Shown one piece after another: positions 11,501 to 23,800 of a DNA stretch of 64,000 bases. Within the stretch, counting starts at the first letter, position 1, and every line of letters starts with the position of its first letter. The position numbers and the translations under genes are program-made. Source of the DNA: Clavelina lepadiformis (lineage: Eukaryota; Chordata; Ascidiacea; Aplousobranchia; Clavelinidae); contig NC_135246.1 in the NCBI RefSeq assembly GCF_947623445.1, forward strand, positions 19,650,288 to 19,714,287, written 5' to 3'. A model generated the notes under the pieces. The model was given only the letters and a program-made list of their open reading frames with translations. It had not been told where the DNA came from and ran no database searches.

Positions 11501-14358
11501 ATTGTATTTTGCCTGAAGCCATGAGAATAAGTCAGACTGTGGTGCAATTATACCACGCAGCGTTACGTGGTCAACATTATTTGGAACTAATCATCAAATA
11601 CTTCCAAGAACTCAGCTTTGTAAACGCCCAGATTTAAACGATTTCTCTGTGACGTGACAACCGCAAGCGCGAATAAGTGCTACATGGTGCACGGGCGACA
11701 ATAGACTGAGCAACATGAGATATAGCAAATGTAGCTAATGTAATGTAGATATAGCTTTGTCTCTGCGATTCGTGGAGCGAAAAATAATAAAAACAGAAAC
11801 TTTCTCTGACTACGGTAACTACCACAGGACACGATCAGCAACAACTTTCCGAGAAACTTTTCGAGGTCATGGTCGAAAACCAGAAATTGGAAAAGTCAAA
11901 CAACATAGAAAAATGAACCAAGACACTTTGCATGGATTTTGACGCTTTTGCAGAAACATTTTTTAAATTTAAATTACATAGATTTTCCCGAAATTTCACA
12001 TCCATAACACCGACAAAAACTTATTTGTGACTCACATGACGGTTTTGTCTCGACAGTGGTCTCGACAGTGACAGTTGGTTTTGGCTCGAGAATGGCAGTT
12101 TGTTTAGTCCACTTCGTACTTCGAGTGCGCTTCGGCAATGGTTTGCGGATTTCGCGAACCTGAGAAAGTATTTGCAAGACGTTTCGTGATAAAAAGTATT
12201 TTTTAACAAATCCTGCTAAATTTGTAACCAAGCTATCATTGTGATGTAACAAGCACGTTAGAAGTGACGACATAAAGGTCCTAATGAAACAAGAGTGCAT
12301 GGCCAAATACAGGTCAGAAATCTCTTTTCTAAAATGGGGTCGCAGAATGAGAAAGTCCTGGTCCAATGAACCCCGTAAATTCATTGACGTACCGGAGAAT
12401 TGTAGATATCTTATTTTAAATTGATGATATAATTTAGCGACTGAACCGTGACTAAAAATTGATATGAAAAAAAAACACCCATAATGATTAATTATTAGTA
12501 TTAGCTTAAGATTATAAATTTGCACTGAATTTTATTGGCTATGGTATGCATGTGCACCACAGAAAGACTGCCAATGAACAGACCTTCAATTTAAAAATAA
12601 AAATGCCAATTATTGGGCTGTTTGCATTGCTATGAACGTCCCAGCTCTATCAGCAACAGATATGCTACACACTGCTGTAATATGAGATCATAATCCGGTA
12701 ATCTACGCAATGATTATACCTGCGCTGTGTAGTATCCAGGATTGAGCTTGAATTCTTTCACCACTTTGTCAGTCTCCTCCGGCGGCTAAATAACATGGAA
12801 ACGTCACTGGATCCAGTTATTTGATTAAAAATTTCATGATTTGTGCAAAAAATCTTCACAAAACTTTCTTCCAGAAGTAAATATTACTGATCACCTGACT
12901 ACAATATCTTTGTCTATGCACGATAAAAACTGATGCAACAAACAGTCGTAGATAGAAATAACATTCAATAATGGTGATATTATGACATCATAATACCTGC
13001 GCCACCACTTCACAATGGCTGTAGTTGGAGCTGTTTAGGCAGATGTTGTAATTCTTAATGTCGTAACTTGAATTTGCAGCTGGAAACGACACTTCAATGG
13101 TTGAAGCAAACGGAAGCGCTTTTACCTTCAAATCTGATGTTAATAGTTTCCAATCTGTTTTGTTGAAATGGAAATTAATATTTTAGCCAGGATTTTGTGG
13201 TTGCCATGAAGGAAACATCAAAATGCGACAGAAAAAATTGCAAAAGATTATGCTAATGTACAAACGTACAAATATTTTGCAAGAAGACACAGCTTGACCG
13301 GTAAAAATGTTCAATTTTCAAGACGTTTTGACAAAAATATTTCCTAAGAATAATTACCATGTATTTCAAAATGAGTATATTCTGAATCTGCAAAATGTTT
13401 GTTAATACCCTTCGGATTGGCATAGATTCTCAGCTAAACGCAAATATTTAAGGATTTATATATTTTGTAAATTAAAATTTTAAGCAAAGCTTATTTTTAT
13501 TGTTCTGCCGCATACAATGAAATGAGAACCAGATTACCCTGGTCTTCAATACAAAACTTTCCTTTGGTTCGTAGATATGTGAGAAGGTGTATTCAAGTGT
13601 CGAACTATTTTTCTACAAACAAATAAACAAGCAAGCTTAAACAAATCTCAGTTACCTGTAAATGCAAGATACGTAGTCAAATGCAAATTTACACGGATTG
13701 GCTAAAAAATATGTGGCATTCAATAACATTCTCGTCTTAATGGTAAATCGTGCCTTTGGTTGAACCAATAATGTTGAAAGGTGAACTGAGTCAGATGTAC
13801 GAAAAATTATTAATGAATGTTTATTGTGAACATGGACAACAAAATATGAAGCAACCAAAAACAATATTTGAGCCTAAAAAGTTCTATACCTGACAAAATC
13901 ATCAATCAATAATTAATCTTTCCTTATAAAGTTGTAGGCTAAACGATATCTAAAAGATGCAACTTATACTTAAACTAGAAGGTCTGTATAAACATTAAGT
14001 TGAAAATAATTCACGAGTATTCACGATTGAATAATGGGTTCCTTCCTCCCACAAATAAGATGTCCCAGTCTTAGGATGTTTGGGGGACACAATGATCTGC
14101 ACAGTGTAGTCGGTCACAGAGAAACAAGGATCCATCGGCTTCCATCTCACAACCACCGTGTAACCGTTGACAACAACATCCGGAGCTGTGTATAGGACCT
14201 TACGTTGTTGGTCTTCTGAAAATATTTGGTATAGTGTTATATTGAAAATCAAATTCCCACATAACGACCGTATTGGAAATTCACAAGTTCTGTAAATCAC
14301 ATCATCAACTCACCTCCTCTGCATTCACACGACCAGCCTCCAAACGCCTCCTGGCAAG
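8584..14358 (-). repeat. Right arm of inverted duplication (IL17R block)
   Basis: Reverse-complement counterpart of 169-5847. It holds a longer intron at 10252-10811 (560 bp against about 190 bp in the left arm). About 420 bp of that, roughly 10313-10740, has no counterpart and may be an insertion, though I see no terminal repeats in it. The arms point tail to tail around a 2.7 kb spacer. Confidence 0.85.
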
Positions 14359-17267
14359 CTGCGAACATGCATTAATAAATTTCTTAGAATGATTGTGCTG
14401 GAAACACATTTCATAGTAACGGTAAAAATGGCGATACTAAATTTCCAAGTGCAATACCAGCCAGCAAAATGATTAGTAATCAACACCAATCATGGGAGAA
14501 TGATATCAAATGGGAAGGTGACATGAAAAGGAAGAATAATATTTTGAAGACAAAGTAGGAGTGGACATACTACCATACGTATTTTGTTGTTACATGACAA
14601 TTACCGACATTGATACAGTATTACAATGAATGCCATATTTATTGTAACGCGAAACTCAAAACTTGATTTCTTGCTGAACTCTGATATAAGAGGAAGAATA
14701 TGCAGAAAATGTTACTTGTAGTTAAAACATATTTTTACCATTTAACTTTTATTATTCCTCTCATGCATATAACACATTTGATGTGGGATTGCACTACCTT
14801 GCCTCTGTGAAAGGCAGCTTTTGACTAACAGAAGATTAACTACTTTTGGATCCAATTAATTGCCTTTCCAAAGGTTTTGCACCCCTTAAAAGGTTAGGGG
14901 GTGCAAGCACAGTTGGGAACCCCAGACATGTATGGTTCAAGCGTCACCTAATGTCCATAGGTTGTATTTTTAAGAGGTCTGAGCTATCTCTAATTGACAT
15001 GCCTCTGACATGCACAAAGGAAATCAAAAAAATTCCAAAAGAAACCTAAGCGAATAAAGATATCGTTGACAAACTTTATTACTGGCAAATTCTACCCTAT
15101 ATTCAAAAAAACAAAATTCAAGCAACTTGCAGTAAAGTCAAGAAATGATGTCAATATTATAAAAGGTAGAAATAAACTTCTCACACGGAGCTTGTTCAAG
15201 ATATTCCTTAGGCGTCGAATCGAATACGATGTCCTGCTGGTCTACACGATGTCTAATCTCAAAGTTCATGTGTGATTGGTACGAATAATAACGAGGCACC
15301 AGAAAGCTGAGTTTCTAAGTTGGTAAAATAGAATTAAAACAGACACGTTTTCAAACCAGATTAAATGTAGTTGTTATTATGACTTGAATTACAAAAGTAT
15401 CTGGCATTGCGCATAATGCACAGACTGTGCAACAACATAAACGTTGCAAATAGTCTCACCTGATTTTCAGCTGGAGATAGGGGGGATATGATGGAAAGAT
15501 TATAACAACCATCGTCAGTAGATGGAGTAGTTTCAAAAACGTCTATCTAAGTCACAAAAAAAACAATTTATATATTTTTGAAAATATTTTGTTATTAATG
15601 TTGCTTAATTACTTATTACTGCAAATAATGTCAGTTTATCAGCAAATTGATTATTGCCTTCTATTTCGTACAAAGTGCCAATTCCATTGTAGTAAAATCC
15701 AGCTATCCTCTTTCAAATACTAATTTCAATTACAAAAACGTGTTTTAATAAATCAAAGGAAAAGGATCAAGTGAAGTGGTTGTGGTTGGTCATTCGCCTC
15801 AAGCAATCTTTCAGCGCACAAGTGATCAACCAGCAGTGAGTCATAGCATAAAAATATTATAATTACTAGTCAGTGAAATCATTCTCATTTCGCGTGATTT
15901 ATTGATGATCTGTTCATGGAACACTCTACATTGAGATTTGAAAGGATTGCAAAATATCTTTTGGAAATTTTTACTACTTCTTCGTAAGTTACTGATTCAA
16001 TGCTGCACAATAACCTAATGTTGGAGAGTTAACCTAAGAGTCTTCACGGCAATGTGTGGTTAAACGTTATATTGGGTGTTAAATTAGCTGAAGAAAATTT
16101 TGGCATTAAACATTTTCATCATTTGCAATTTGCTTAACAATGACCACACAAAATATTCTTGCAAAATAAATGCAAAAAATACAGCAAGCATAGAGACAAT
16201 GTTGTTACAAACATAAAGAATATTCAACCGTACTATAAAGCCCTTCAGCTCGACAATAGATGCATCTTTGGGTTTCAACTCAAGAATGGGATAAATAACA
16301 AATTTTCCCAGGTTTCTATTCTTTACACGAATCCAATGCACATCTATATCTGCATGATGTGGAAACTCAAGTGGATGGTTCAAACTTTCTCTTTTACATT
16401 TGAAATCGATCTCTGAATACAAACAACAATGAATTGTTAATAGTCCTGTTGCAACATTAAAAATAGCCAAACCTTAATTTATCACATCATAGATATACGG
16501 TTAGCAATGGAAAAGATATTTAACCACTTCAAATAAATATGCTTCGCCAAATATGATGATAATGTATAGAAAGAGTTGCAAAACCTCTGATGATCAAATA
16601 TAGGAGTTCCTGCTAACTGCTAATGCTAATTGCATGCCAGATTGCAACAAACAAGAGTTTCATAAAATTGCGAAAACTAGTCAAGGTCTGCTAGCTTTCA
16701 ATCTGTGCAAGATGGATTTTACTTCAAATTGAAAGCTGGTTGAAGTGTAAGCCACACAAACATTTTTAACAATGCCTACAAAATAGGAATTTTAATGGCT
16801 GCATTCAAACCATTTTTAGCTTCTTGCAGCACCGGTTTTAAAGTGCAGTTTCCCATACAACGCAGAAATTGTGATGTTGCTGTGGAACGATCACTTTTTT
16901 CAAGCAGTGGCATAACCTGCATTTAATATTCAACAAATTGAATTGATCAAGTATATAACTTAATGTATAAATGTTTCATCTCCAACTACATACACATTTA
17001 ATACCTTTGAACAAATACATCATACACAATTCCTTTATATATGCCAGACTCTTGCATACAAGTGAACAACCAGATAACGTCACAATTTGAGCAGCTGGGG
17101 TTTAATATTGCTCATCAACTAGTACAGCTTCACGAATATTAATAAATAAAAAAATCATCCACCTGTTCAACGCATGTATCGTTGCAAACATGGTACGATG
17201 ATGCTCCCATCACAAGGTCTCGCTTCATTAAAAGTAAAAGCATGAAGAACTTTCCCAAGCACCACAT
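8739..17267 (-). CDS. IL17R: IL-17 receptor-like protein B (SEFIR domain), complete
   Basis: Complete receptor on the minus strand. Exons (5' to 3'): 17267-17163, 16916-16811, 16412-16234, 15546-15460, 15314-15185, 14358-14314, 14215-14025, 13612-13538, 13433-13409, 13154-12997, 12785-12720, 12159-12036, 11226-11143, 10965-10812, 10251-10033, 9864-9698, 9460-8739. Total 2637 nt, 878 residues, all phases agree. The chosen Met gives a signal peptide (MWCLGKFFMLLLLM); an in-frame Met 17 codons upstream is possible. Exons 3-5 resemble the first fibronectin-like domain of IL17RA (KPKDASIVELKGF, then a late APxC-type end). Helix at about residues 431-458 (AGIVGVLFVVVVVFFFAW), SEFIR about 475-640 (SRSLLLVWQRD, FICPHFDYTR), then a Ser/Glu-rich tail. 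About as long as human IL17RA (866 residues). Exons 6-17 match gene A closely; the stalk exon (12159-12036) and small exon 13433-13409 differ most. The first two exons are less certain than the rest. Confidence 0.87.
17059..17096 (+). repeat. Partial copy of the 74-bp mini-MITE family
   Basis: Matches the left half of 28119-28192, sharing the core CCAGATAACGTCAC and TTTGAGCAGCT. It lies in the first intron of IL17R-B. The copy lacks the right terminal repeat. Confidence 0.55.
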
Positions 17268-17351
17268 GTTCTTGAAATATTTTACTTGTTTGCCATTGCA
17301 TTCATTTATCCATGTCATGATTACAAAGCAGAAAAAACATACAACAAACAA

Positions 17352-18140
17352 CCATACATAGATTTATGAAGTCCTCTCTGTAACCAAATTTATACTTATA
17401 CCAAACTCTAGTTATGTCATGCTAGGGGAATATTTAATTTTCACAACTTGATTGCTCCAAGCAGTGTATTAGCTTTGCTTTGATGAGGTGCTTGATGCTT
17501 AATCTTCCACTTCAAGAACATTCTGTACACGACAATAACTCGACAAAGCGGATATTTTTCTTAAATTCTAAATATCTCATCCATGCACAAAATAATGTCT
17601 TAGAGAATTTTTAAAGTGAAATCCCAGATTCAAGGATTTGTGGAGGATGATTGATTTATCGACCGCTCTATTTAGTTATATTGACAGTCATTGCTGCACT
17701 TAATTAACAAAACATTGGTAACATTATGAAAATTATATGATTTCCTTCGATTGAAGTATTGCAATCCACAAATTTCAAGGCTGTGAATGTTATCAGCATA
17801 TTTTAAAAATATTTTTCAGAGAAAATGTACTATTATATTTGGCTACACCAAATTTTTAATCCATTAAATTGCCTTAAAGAAAGGTTTGAGCAAAAATGCC
17901 GCATTGCCGACCGAATCAGATTTCTGCTAAACTTATTTAGAAATGATCGCAAGATTTTGATTTTTTCTATTTCTACACCCTATTAGCCTAATAAGCAGAC
18001 ATGGCTTGGAATTCACTTGACCTCATTTCTGTCATAAAGATTTCAGCACCGCATATGCAAGTTACCACAAAATCGGAACTTAACACGTAATGACATTCTA
18101 ACTGCTTCCTTAGAGGTTTACTACAATTACTCCTTCCTGA
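17352..18140. other. Upstream region of IL17R-B, no gene seen
   Basis: AT-rich, with no credible exon on either strand. It would contain the promoter and 5' UTR of IL17R-B (minus strand). No clear TATA box could be tied to a start site. Confidence 0.4.
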
Positions 18141-18141
18141 A

Positions 18142-18535
18142 AGAGAATACAACATCATCTGACCATCCTGCCTTCTTACGTCGTAATTTTTTTCACAGAA
18201 CAGCCGAAACGCGACTTTGCAAATTCAGCAAAATCGTGCCGTATTAGCAACGCAGCGTGCTGCACGCATGGCTGCATGGCATCGGCTTTTTCAACTACGA
18301 GAGCAAAAAAATGCAAATTGTTATTGAAAGAAATCAAATTTAGCAGGATGTCCCCGGGAGAACGCGAGTTATTTGCATCTTACTTCGGTGCAAAATCACC
18401 TTCTCCGTCCTGTAAAAAAATCGCGGCAGGCGGCAATGCAATGGGGATGAAATTGGTTTCTGTTGCAAGCGACCGCGTTGTTTACAAAGCAACTTACCAA
18501 ATAGATAGTATTCACTCAAGCATAGAATTAATCAG
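18142..18535 (+). other. Open frame with splice-like ends, function unknown
   Basis: A frame stays open from about 18142 to 18569. An acceptor-like site (seven T then CACAG) lies at 18200, and a donor-like CAG|GTGTGC at 18535. The encoded segment has KSCRISNAACC and MSPGERELFASYFG. A second frame over 18200-18330 is also open, so coding status is doubtful. It lies upstream of TXNDC17, but no phase-compatible next exon was found. It may be a 5' exon of an unrecognised gene or chance. Confidence 0.22.
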
Positions 18536-18569
18536 GTGTGCACTACCGTATTGCCTCCTTTGGAATTAA

Positions 18570-19204
18570 GTCGGTCGAATGACTCCGGTCAAATTTAAAC
18601 AAACACCATTCCTCCTAATTCTTGTTAATTAAGTTTTATCCTCTTTACTTCCCGTATGCATTTACTGGTGGTATTAATAGAATTTAATTGCAAGCGTAAC
18701 CTGGATGGGAATAAATTTAAGAATATGATTTATTTCCCTGAAATTGTTCAGAAAATTTGAAGGGAAGTAAAAACTTTTTTCGTATCAGATTGCTACAGTA
18801 TGTGTTATGCATTATCTAATAGTGAACTGAAAACTGTTAATGCAAAATTGTTGTCAAAACCGGTTATCACTCACTCACAAGCAATGGCAGCAATGCGAGG
18901 CTGCTTAACACATAACACAACCAATTTAATTTTTAGTAAACAATGTTTCTGGTAAATAAGTTATTGTTTGTAGCCTTATATTTGTATAAATGACCTCAGT
19001 ATAAACATTTTAATAAATTTAATAGCTAAAACAAAAACAATCATTACTCAAAATATCAAAATTAAGAATGGAAACCCTGGCTATGGGTTGTTTACTTACA
19101 GAATGTCAGTACGAGCCTACGAGGGCTCGTTCTGTGTGAATCAGTCATTCAGTTGTTGAACCTGTCTGTAAGGTTATAAGTCCGTGTATAGAATAACTTC
19201 CACT
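18570..19204. promoter_or_regulatory. 5' flank of TXNDC17 with a short GC-rich hairpin
   Basis: No coding signal. At about 19111-19130 the sequence ACGAGCC, a 6-nt loop, then GGCTCGT forms a 7-bp hairpin about 80 bp upstream of the TXNDC17 ATG. It may lie in the promoter or 5' UTR. No TATA box at a convincing distance. Confidence 0.35.
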
Positions 19205-19579
19205 ATGAAGGAAATAAAAGCGCATGGATTTGCTGAGTTTATGAAAATTGTCTCGTCAGACGATTTGAAGGGAAAGGCTATTTTCTGTCTTTTCTGCGGT
19301 GACAAGGACGCAAATGGCAAAAGTTGGTGTCCTGATTGTGTTGTGAGTGAGCCCGTTGTGCGGAGTTCGTTGGACCAGCTCGATGATCCCGATGCCGTCT
19401 TTGTTTATTGTGCTGTTGGCGGAAGAGAGTACTGGAAAGACCAAAGGAATGAATTTCGACAAAATCTGAAGCTCACTGGCGTGCCTACTCTAATGAAATG
19501 GGGAAAACCAAACCAGAAACTTGTTGAAAAGGAAATAAAAGCAGATTTGATTGCAATGATGCTGGAAAGCGAAGATTAA
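19205..19579 (+). CDS. TXNDC17: Thioredoxin domain-containing protein 17 (TRP14)
   Basis: Cytosolic thioredoxin-fold disulfide reductase of the TRP14 family, which in mammals acts on small disulfides and modulates TNF signalling. Single exon, 124 residues against 123 in human. The diagnostic motif KSWCPDCV contains the redox WCPDC active site (Cys at about residues 40 and 43). Other family blocks are present: FCGDKDANGKSW, EPVVR, YWKDQRNEFRQNLK and VPTLMKWG with the conserved cis-Pro, ending in SED as in the human protein. The ATG at 19205 is chosen because the upstream extension of the frame has no other Met. It lies alone between IL17R-B and SNX29 and converges on SNX29. A likely poly(A) signal AATAAA is at 19931. 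Confidence 0.95.
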   Translation: MKEIKAHGFAEFMKIVSSDDLKGKAIFCLFCGDKDANGKSWCPDCVVSEPVVRSSLDQLDDPDAVFVYCAVGGREYWKDQRNEFRQNLKLTGVPTLMKWGKPNQKLVEKEIKADLIAMMLESED

Positions 19580-19930
19580 GTTTAACTTATTATTTTTTAC
19601 ATCATTGTAATGAAATTTCTGTATCTTCACAGTTCATTATACTTTTTCATTAGTTGAATGCCTTGTTCATTTCCACTCTTTACATATACTTTGCAGCTAA
19701 AGTGCTTTTTTGCGAATTTGTTGAAAACTGATTATGCTTGTCACGTTTTTTTCTGTATTGAATTGATGCATTTATATGTTAAACAAATTTTATCAATTCA
19801 CCATTATTCCATATACAGTATATGTAAGTGAACAATGGTGCAACTGGCATTTAACATTGTACGAAAAATAACCCATTCATTTCCTTTGTAGAAGTCTTGA
19901 TGTAATTAATGAACAAAATTTTCCAAGTGC

Positions 19931-19936
19931 AATAAA
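19931..19936 (+). terminator. Likely poly(A) signal of TXNDC17
   Basis: AATAAA about 350 bp after the TXNDC17 stop, in an AT-rich 3' region. Assigned by position and motif only. Confidence 0.45.
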
Positions 19937-20803
19937 ACCTAATATCTGAGCTGTTTGTTTGCCGTAAATAACAATCAAATTTCATGTGAAGGTTGACTCA
20001 TAAGCAAGGATGCATTTCAAGTTCTAATACCAACAATTGATTTCTGAGTGGAATCATGAAGACATGTCTGCTTTTGACAGATTTCTTGTATCTTAGCAGA
20101 TGTCCGTACTACAGTATTGGTCCAGGTCGCATTAACTATTGGTTTCATGAGATTCTGTGGTGAAGTTTATGTGTTACTATGGGCGCTTGATTAAATTTCA
20201 TCACAAGCAGATTGTATGGATGACAGGCCTATACATGCTTGGCAAATGCAGACAAACATATTTTATTGTGGCTTGCTTGGAAACGATAGGTAACGGGATT
20301 AATTGCACAACACGGGAGATAAAATGGAAAGCAATGACATAGAAACCACGATCATAGTCTCCAGAGGTGGTTGACAGATAAATCAAAATTCGACTTGCAA
20401 ATGAAAAATCAAAAAGGTTGCTAATACTGCAGTAGAGTTAGAACTTAGATGAAATAGTTTTGCGATTAAACTTAGATACATTTACGTCAAAGATGTTAAA
20501 AGTAACTGAAGTAAATGGAATTTTCTTCAACAATTACGTTCGGCCTAGTTGACTGTTCACGGTTCCACAAATTCTGTGAACGTATGATTTCTATGGAGTG
20601 TGTAACATTAAAATAATCGCAATATACCACAAACATCAAAGCCTACCTGGTCGAAAGATAAAATAAAATTCAATTTCTTAAGAATTAGGACAAAAGTAAT
20701 TAAGTGGAGAAGGCCACATGGCAATATAAAATATATCAGCAGTAATTTGATGCAGATGCATTTCGCCAAGCACAATTCGTAATCAGCTTTCAAGAATTCG
20801 TAC
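19937..20803. other. Intergenic region between convergent TXNDC17 and SNX29
   Basis: AT-rich, with no credible exon. It should hold the 3' UTRs of both genes; for SNX29 (minus) the nearest AATAAA on its strand is near 20256-20261. Confidence 0.4.
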
Positions 20804-23800
20804 TCAATTCCTGTCACTTCTTCTGAGGGAGAGCCCTTTACGTTGCTTTTTTGATTCGCTTGGTGCATGCAGGGTTTCACTGGAAAAGAGGTATTTACAT
20901 GATTAAGTAATTAACCAATTACAATAATATGCTACGGCTTGATTATTATCGTTATCATCAAACTGAGGAAAGTCTTTGCATGGCTAAATCCAGCGATGAT
21001 TCCTCATCACTTGAGCCTCAGTTACCAAGCTTGCCTTTGCGTAAGTTTTAGTTGACTTCCACGTTTTCTTTTAAATCACCAAATTGAAAAGGGCACACAA
21101 GTAGCACTGGACAGGAGCAAGTGACGTTGATACCTTGTTCAAGAGAATTGTAATGCTATGATCAGGTGTGCAAAGATTCAATTGAGCTGTGTGGTGTCAT
21201 GCAATTTGCTGCCTTTCATTTTATAAATAACCAACAGATATCAGTGCTTGAACTAGACACCTCAACCAGCTTACAGTGATTGAGCGATAATGCATTGGAT
21301 AAAATGGTCTTGCGGACAACCTAAGTAAGCATTAGCACGAGGACTGCAGCCTTATCAGAAATAAGTACATCTTTAACCTGAAGAAGGGCAGTAAGGCGAT
21401 TAGAGTGCTCTTGGCAGGACTCTCCACCAATTTCTCATTATTTTGCACAACATTGTTCATCATCAGGCGGAGGTAGGTCTGCAAAGCCTTCCTGCGATAC
21501 TCCACAAACTTCTTCCCCTGAAAGCAATTTGATCTTTTGTTATGACGACGCAAAAGATTTGACAAAGTGGAAAACAAGTGCCATAAATTGATGTTGTCAC
21601 AATGCTAAAGCTTTCAGCCACAAACACGGTTATACGAACACTGGGAGTATTCTAAAGCAGGAAGTTAAAATGTGAGCGACCAATGTTGCAATACAATGCA
21701 TCAGAAGCCATCGGTTGCGTTGTTTTATCTGCTATGATTTAAAGAAAACTAAATACTGAATTCTTGCCTTGTTCCCAACCGCTTTCTTTGGTGGAAAACC
21801 ATAGGAGTCGAGGACTGGAAATTTCTTCCTCAACTGAATATGTAGTTCGTGGAAGTGAGAGTATCTTCTGTAGATGTTCCACTCCTCATCCCCGATCCTC
21901 ACATACACCTGGACAAAGATGTGAAGTTGCGACAATGAACTTATGAAAAGTTATAATCATGTCAACATCAACAGGCTATTCTGACATCGGCATTTTTACT
22001 TTGCAGCAATTTTCAAACAAATTTTGACATAGTCGAAAACTATTTGTAAAACAGTTCCACTCATTGCCTGTTAGCCATACGTTCCAACTACGGTTCTCTG
22101 CTACGATAACTGTAAGCAAATAATACTTTAGACCAGTCGGTATAGTCCTGGCTGCCCACAATCGGTTTATGTGCAATGGCCTGAGAAATGCTGTCTTACA
22201 AGTGAAGAATTATGCTTTAAAAAGATACAGATTTTGTGAGGATTTCTTGCTTTGTCTTCAGTGAAGAAAGTACCTGATACAGGTGATGAGCTTCAGGACC
22301 TTTCCCTTTCAGAAACACAGAAGGCATCCAGATGTTTATCAGAGCTCGACCAATAGGAGGCGAGTAATCATTTGCTCCTGATAAACTGTCATTTTCGATT
22401 TTCTTTATCAAATCGTCGTTCGGCATCTGAAATAATACAAGAAGCAGTTTAGCACTATTTCTGCGGAAACTCACTTGACTAAACTTTTAATTTAATGATA
22501 ATGAGAAATCAGAATCAGCTTTTTAACATAATAATATAATATGTACTTTTGTGGTACTTTACCAGTTAATATAAGATTAATCACATAACAAGTTATGCTT
22601 ATGGGTGCAATTCTGTGGTTACAGTGCACCACAAACACATAAAGAGTAAAAGAAATTCAATAATTAAACAGCAACTGAAAAGAGAAACTTGAGGGAACCA
22701 TAGCAAGGCATCAGTCTTAGCAACGTTTGCTAGTTGCTGCTTTTCAGCAAGTTTCAAACAAAGAGTCTGTTACAAGAGTAGCAAAAAATCGTGCAGGGGT
22801 CTAAATTTCTAGTAAATCTTTTTACATGGCAAACTTCCATATGAATCGTGCTCTGTAATTTGTTGATGGCGGCGAAATCATATCAATCCAGTTCATTATA
22901 TAATAAAATAAAAAGCAGATAATGGTAGCACTCTAGGGGTTAATTTGCTCAGCACAAGCTTTCGCAAGTATCAGCTTCATCAGACGTACCAAGAGATCAG
23001 TTTGTTACCGTGCTCACCAAGTCGCTCCACTTACCGGTCCACGCAGGTCTACGAGCTCAGACTTCATGTTGTGCAGGAGAGAAACGGCTGATTGCAGACG
23101 CACGTGGAGTCTTTCGTTGAATTCCATCAGCTCTCCATGCATCTCCGCCACTTCGATCAATTTCTGATGTTAGAATAGTTAACGCTGGCACGATTAGAAC
23201 TTGTTACCAATCAATAGTTAATTCATAATTGTTGATCAGAAATTATATCCTTCACGGAATACTAGTTATTGAAGTAGAATAATCAGCTTAAAGCGTACCA
23301 GCAGTTAATATATTTAATTTAAAAGGCAGTACGCACAATTGTCATTAGATATAAACATCAGCAGTTTTCGCAATTCCAGTTTAAAGAGACACATCTATAA
23401 CAACACAGAAAACCACAATTGCCAATTGCAAGCTTTCTTGTGAGCAACTTCTTAAAGCACGGTGGTTTAACAATTGCTATTTATCAAAGAGGGAGCGAGA
23501 CCCTTACTTAAACAATAACTTAGCTCAGTTTGACAGCAATGGCACAGGTAACGCAAAGGAATGTTTGTTCTTAAAACTCGTACGCATTAGACTGGTGCAA
23601 TTGCACTAAGCATAACCGTGAGTAATTATTAACTTTTAATGCACATTATGACATCATAGAACAACCTACTTTCTCGTACATGCTTGTTTCGTCAGAATCA
23701 ACGAATTGATCCTTGGTGTTATGGCTTGGCTGAAGTGGCACTATAGACAGGTCACAAATCAATGATTTTCAATGGCATTATTTAATAATATTTGTATTTT

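Noticed and set aside
14846-15275. Two plus-strand open frames taken at first for a transposon fragment
   Set aside because: The second overlaps IL17R-B exon 5 in antisense, the first has no start or splice support, and no terminal repeats were seen.
16159-16416. 85-codon plus-strand open frame
   Set aside because: Shadow of exon 3 of IL17R-B, which has acceptor, donor and matching phase.
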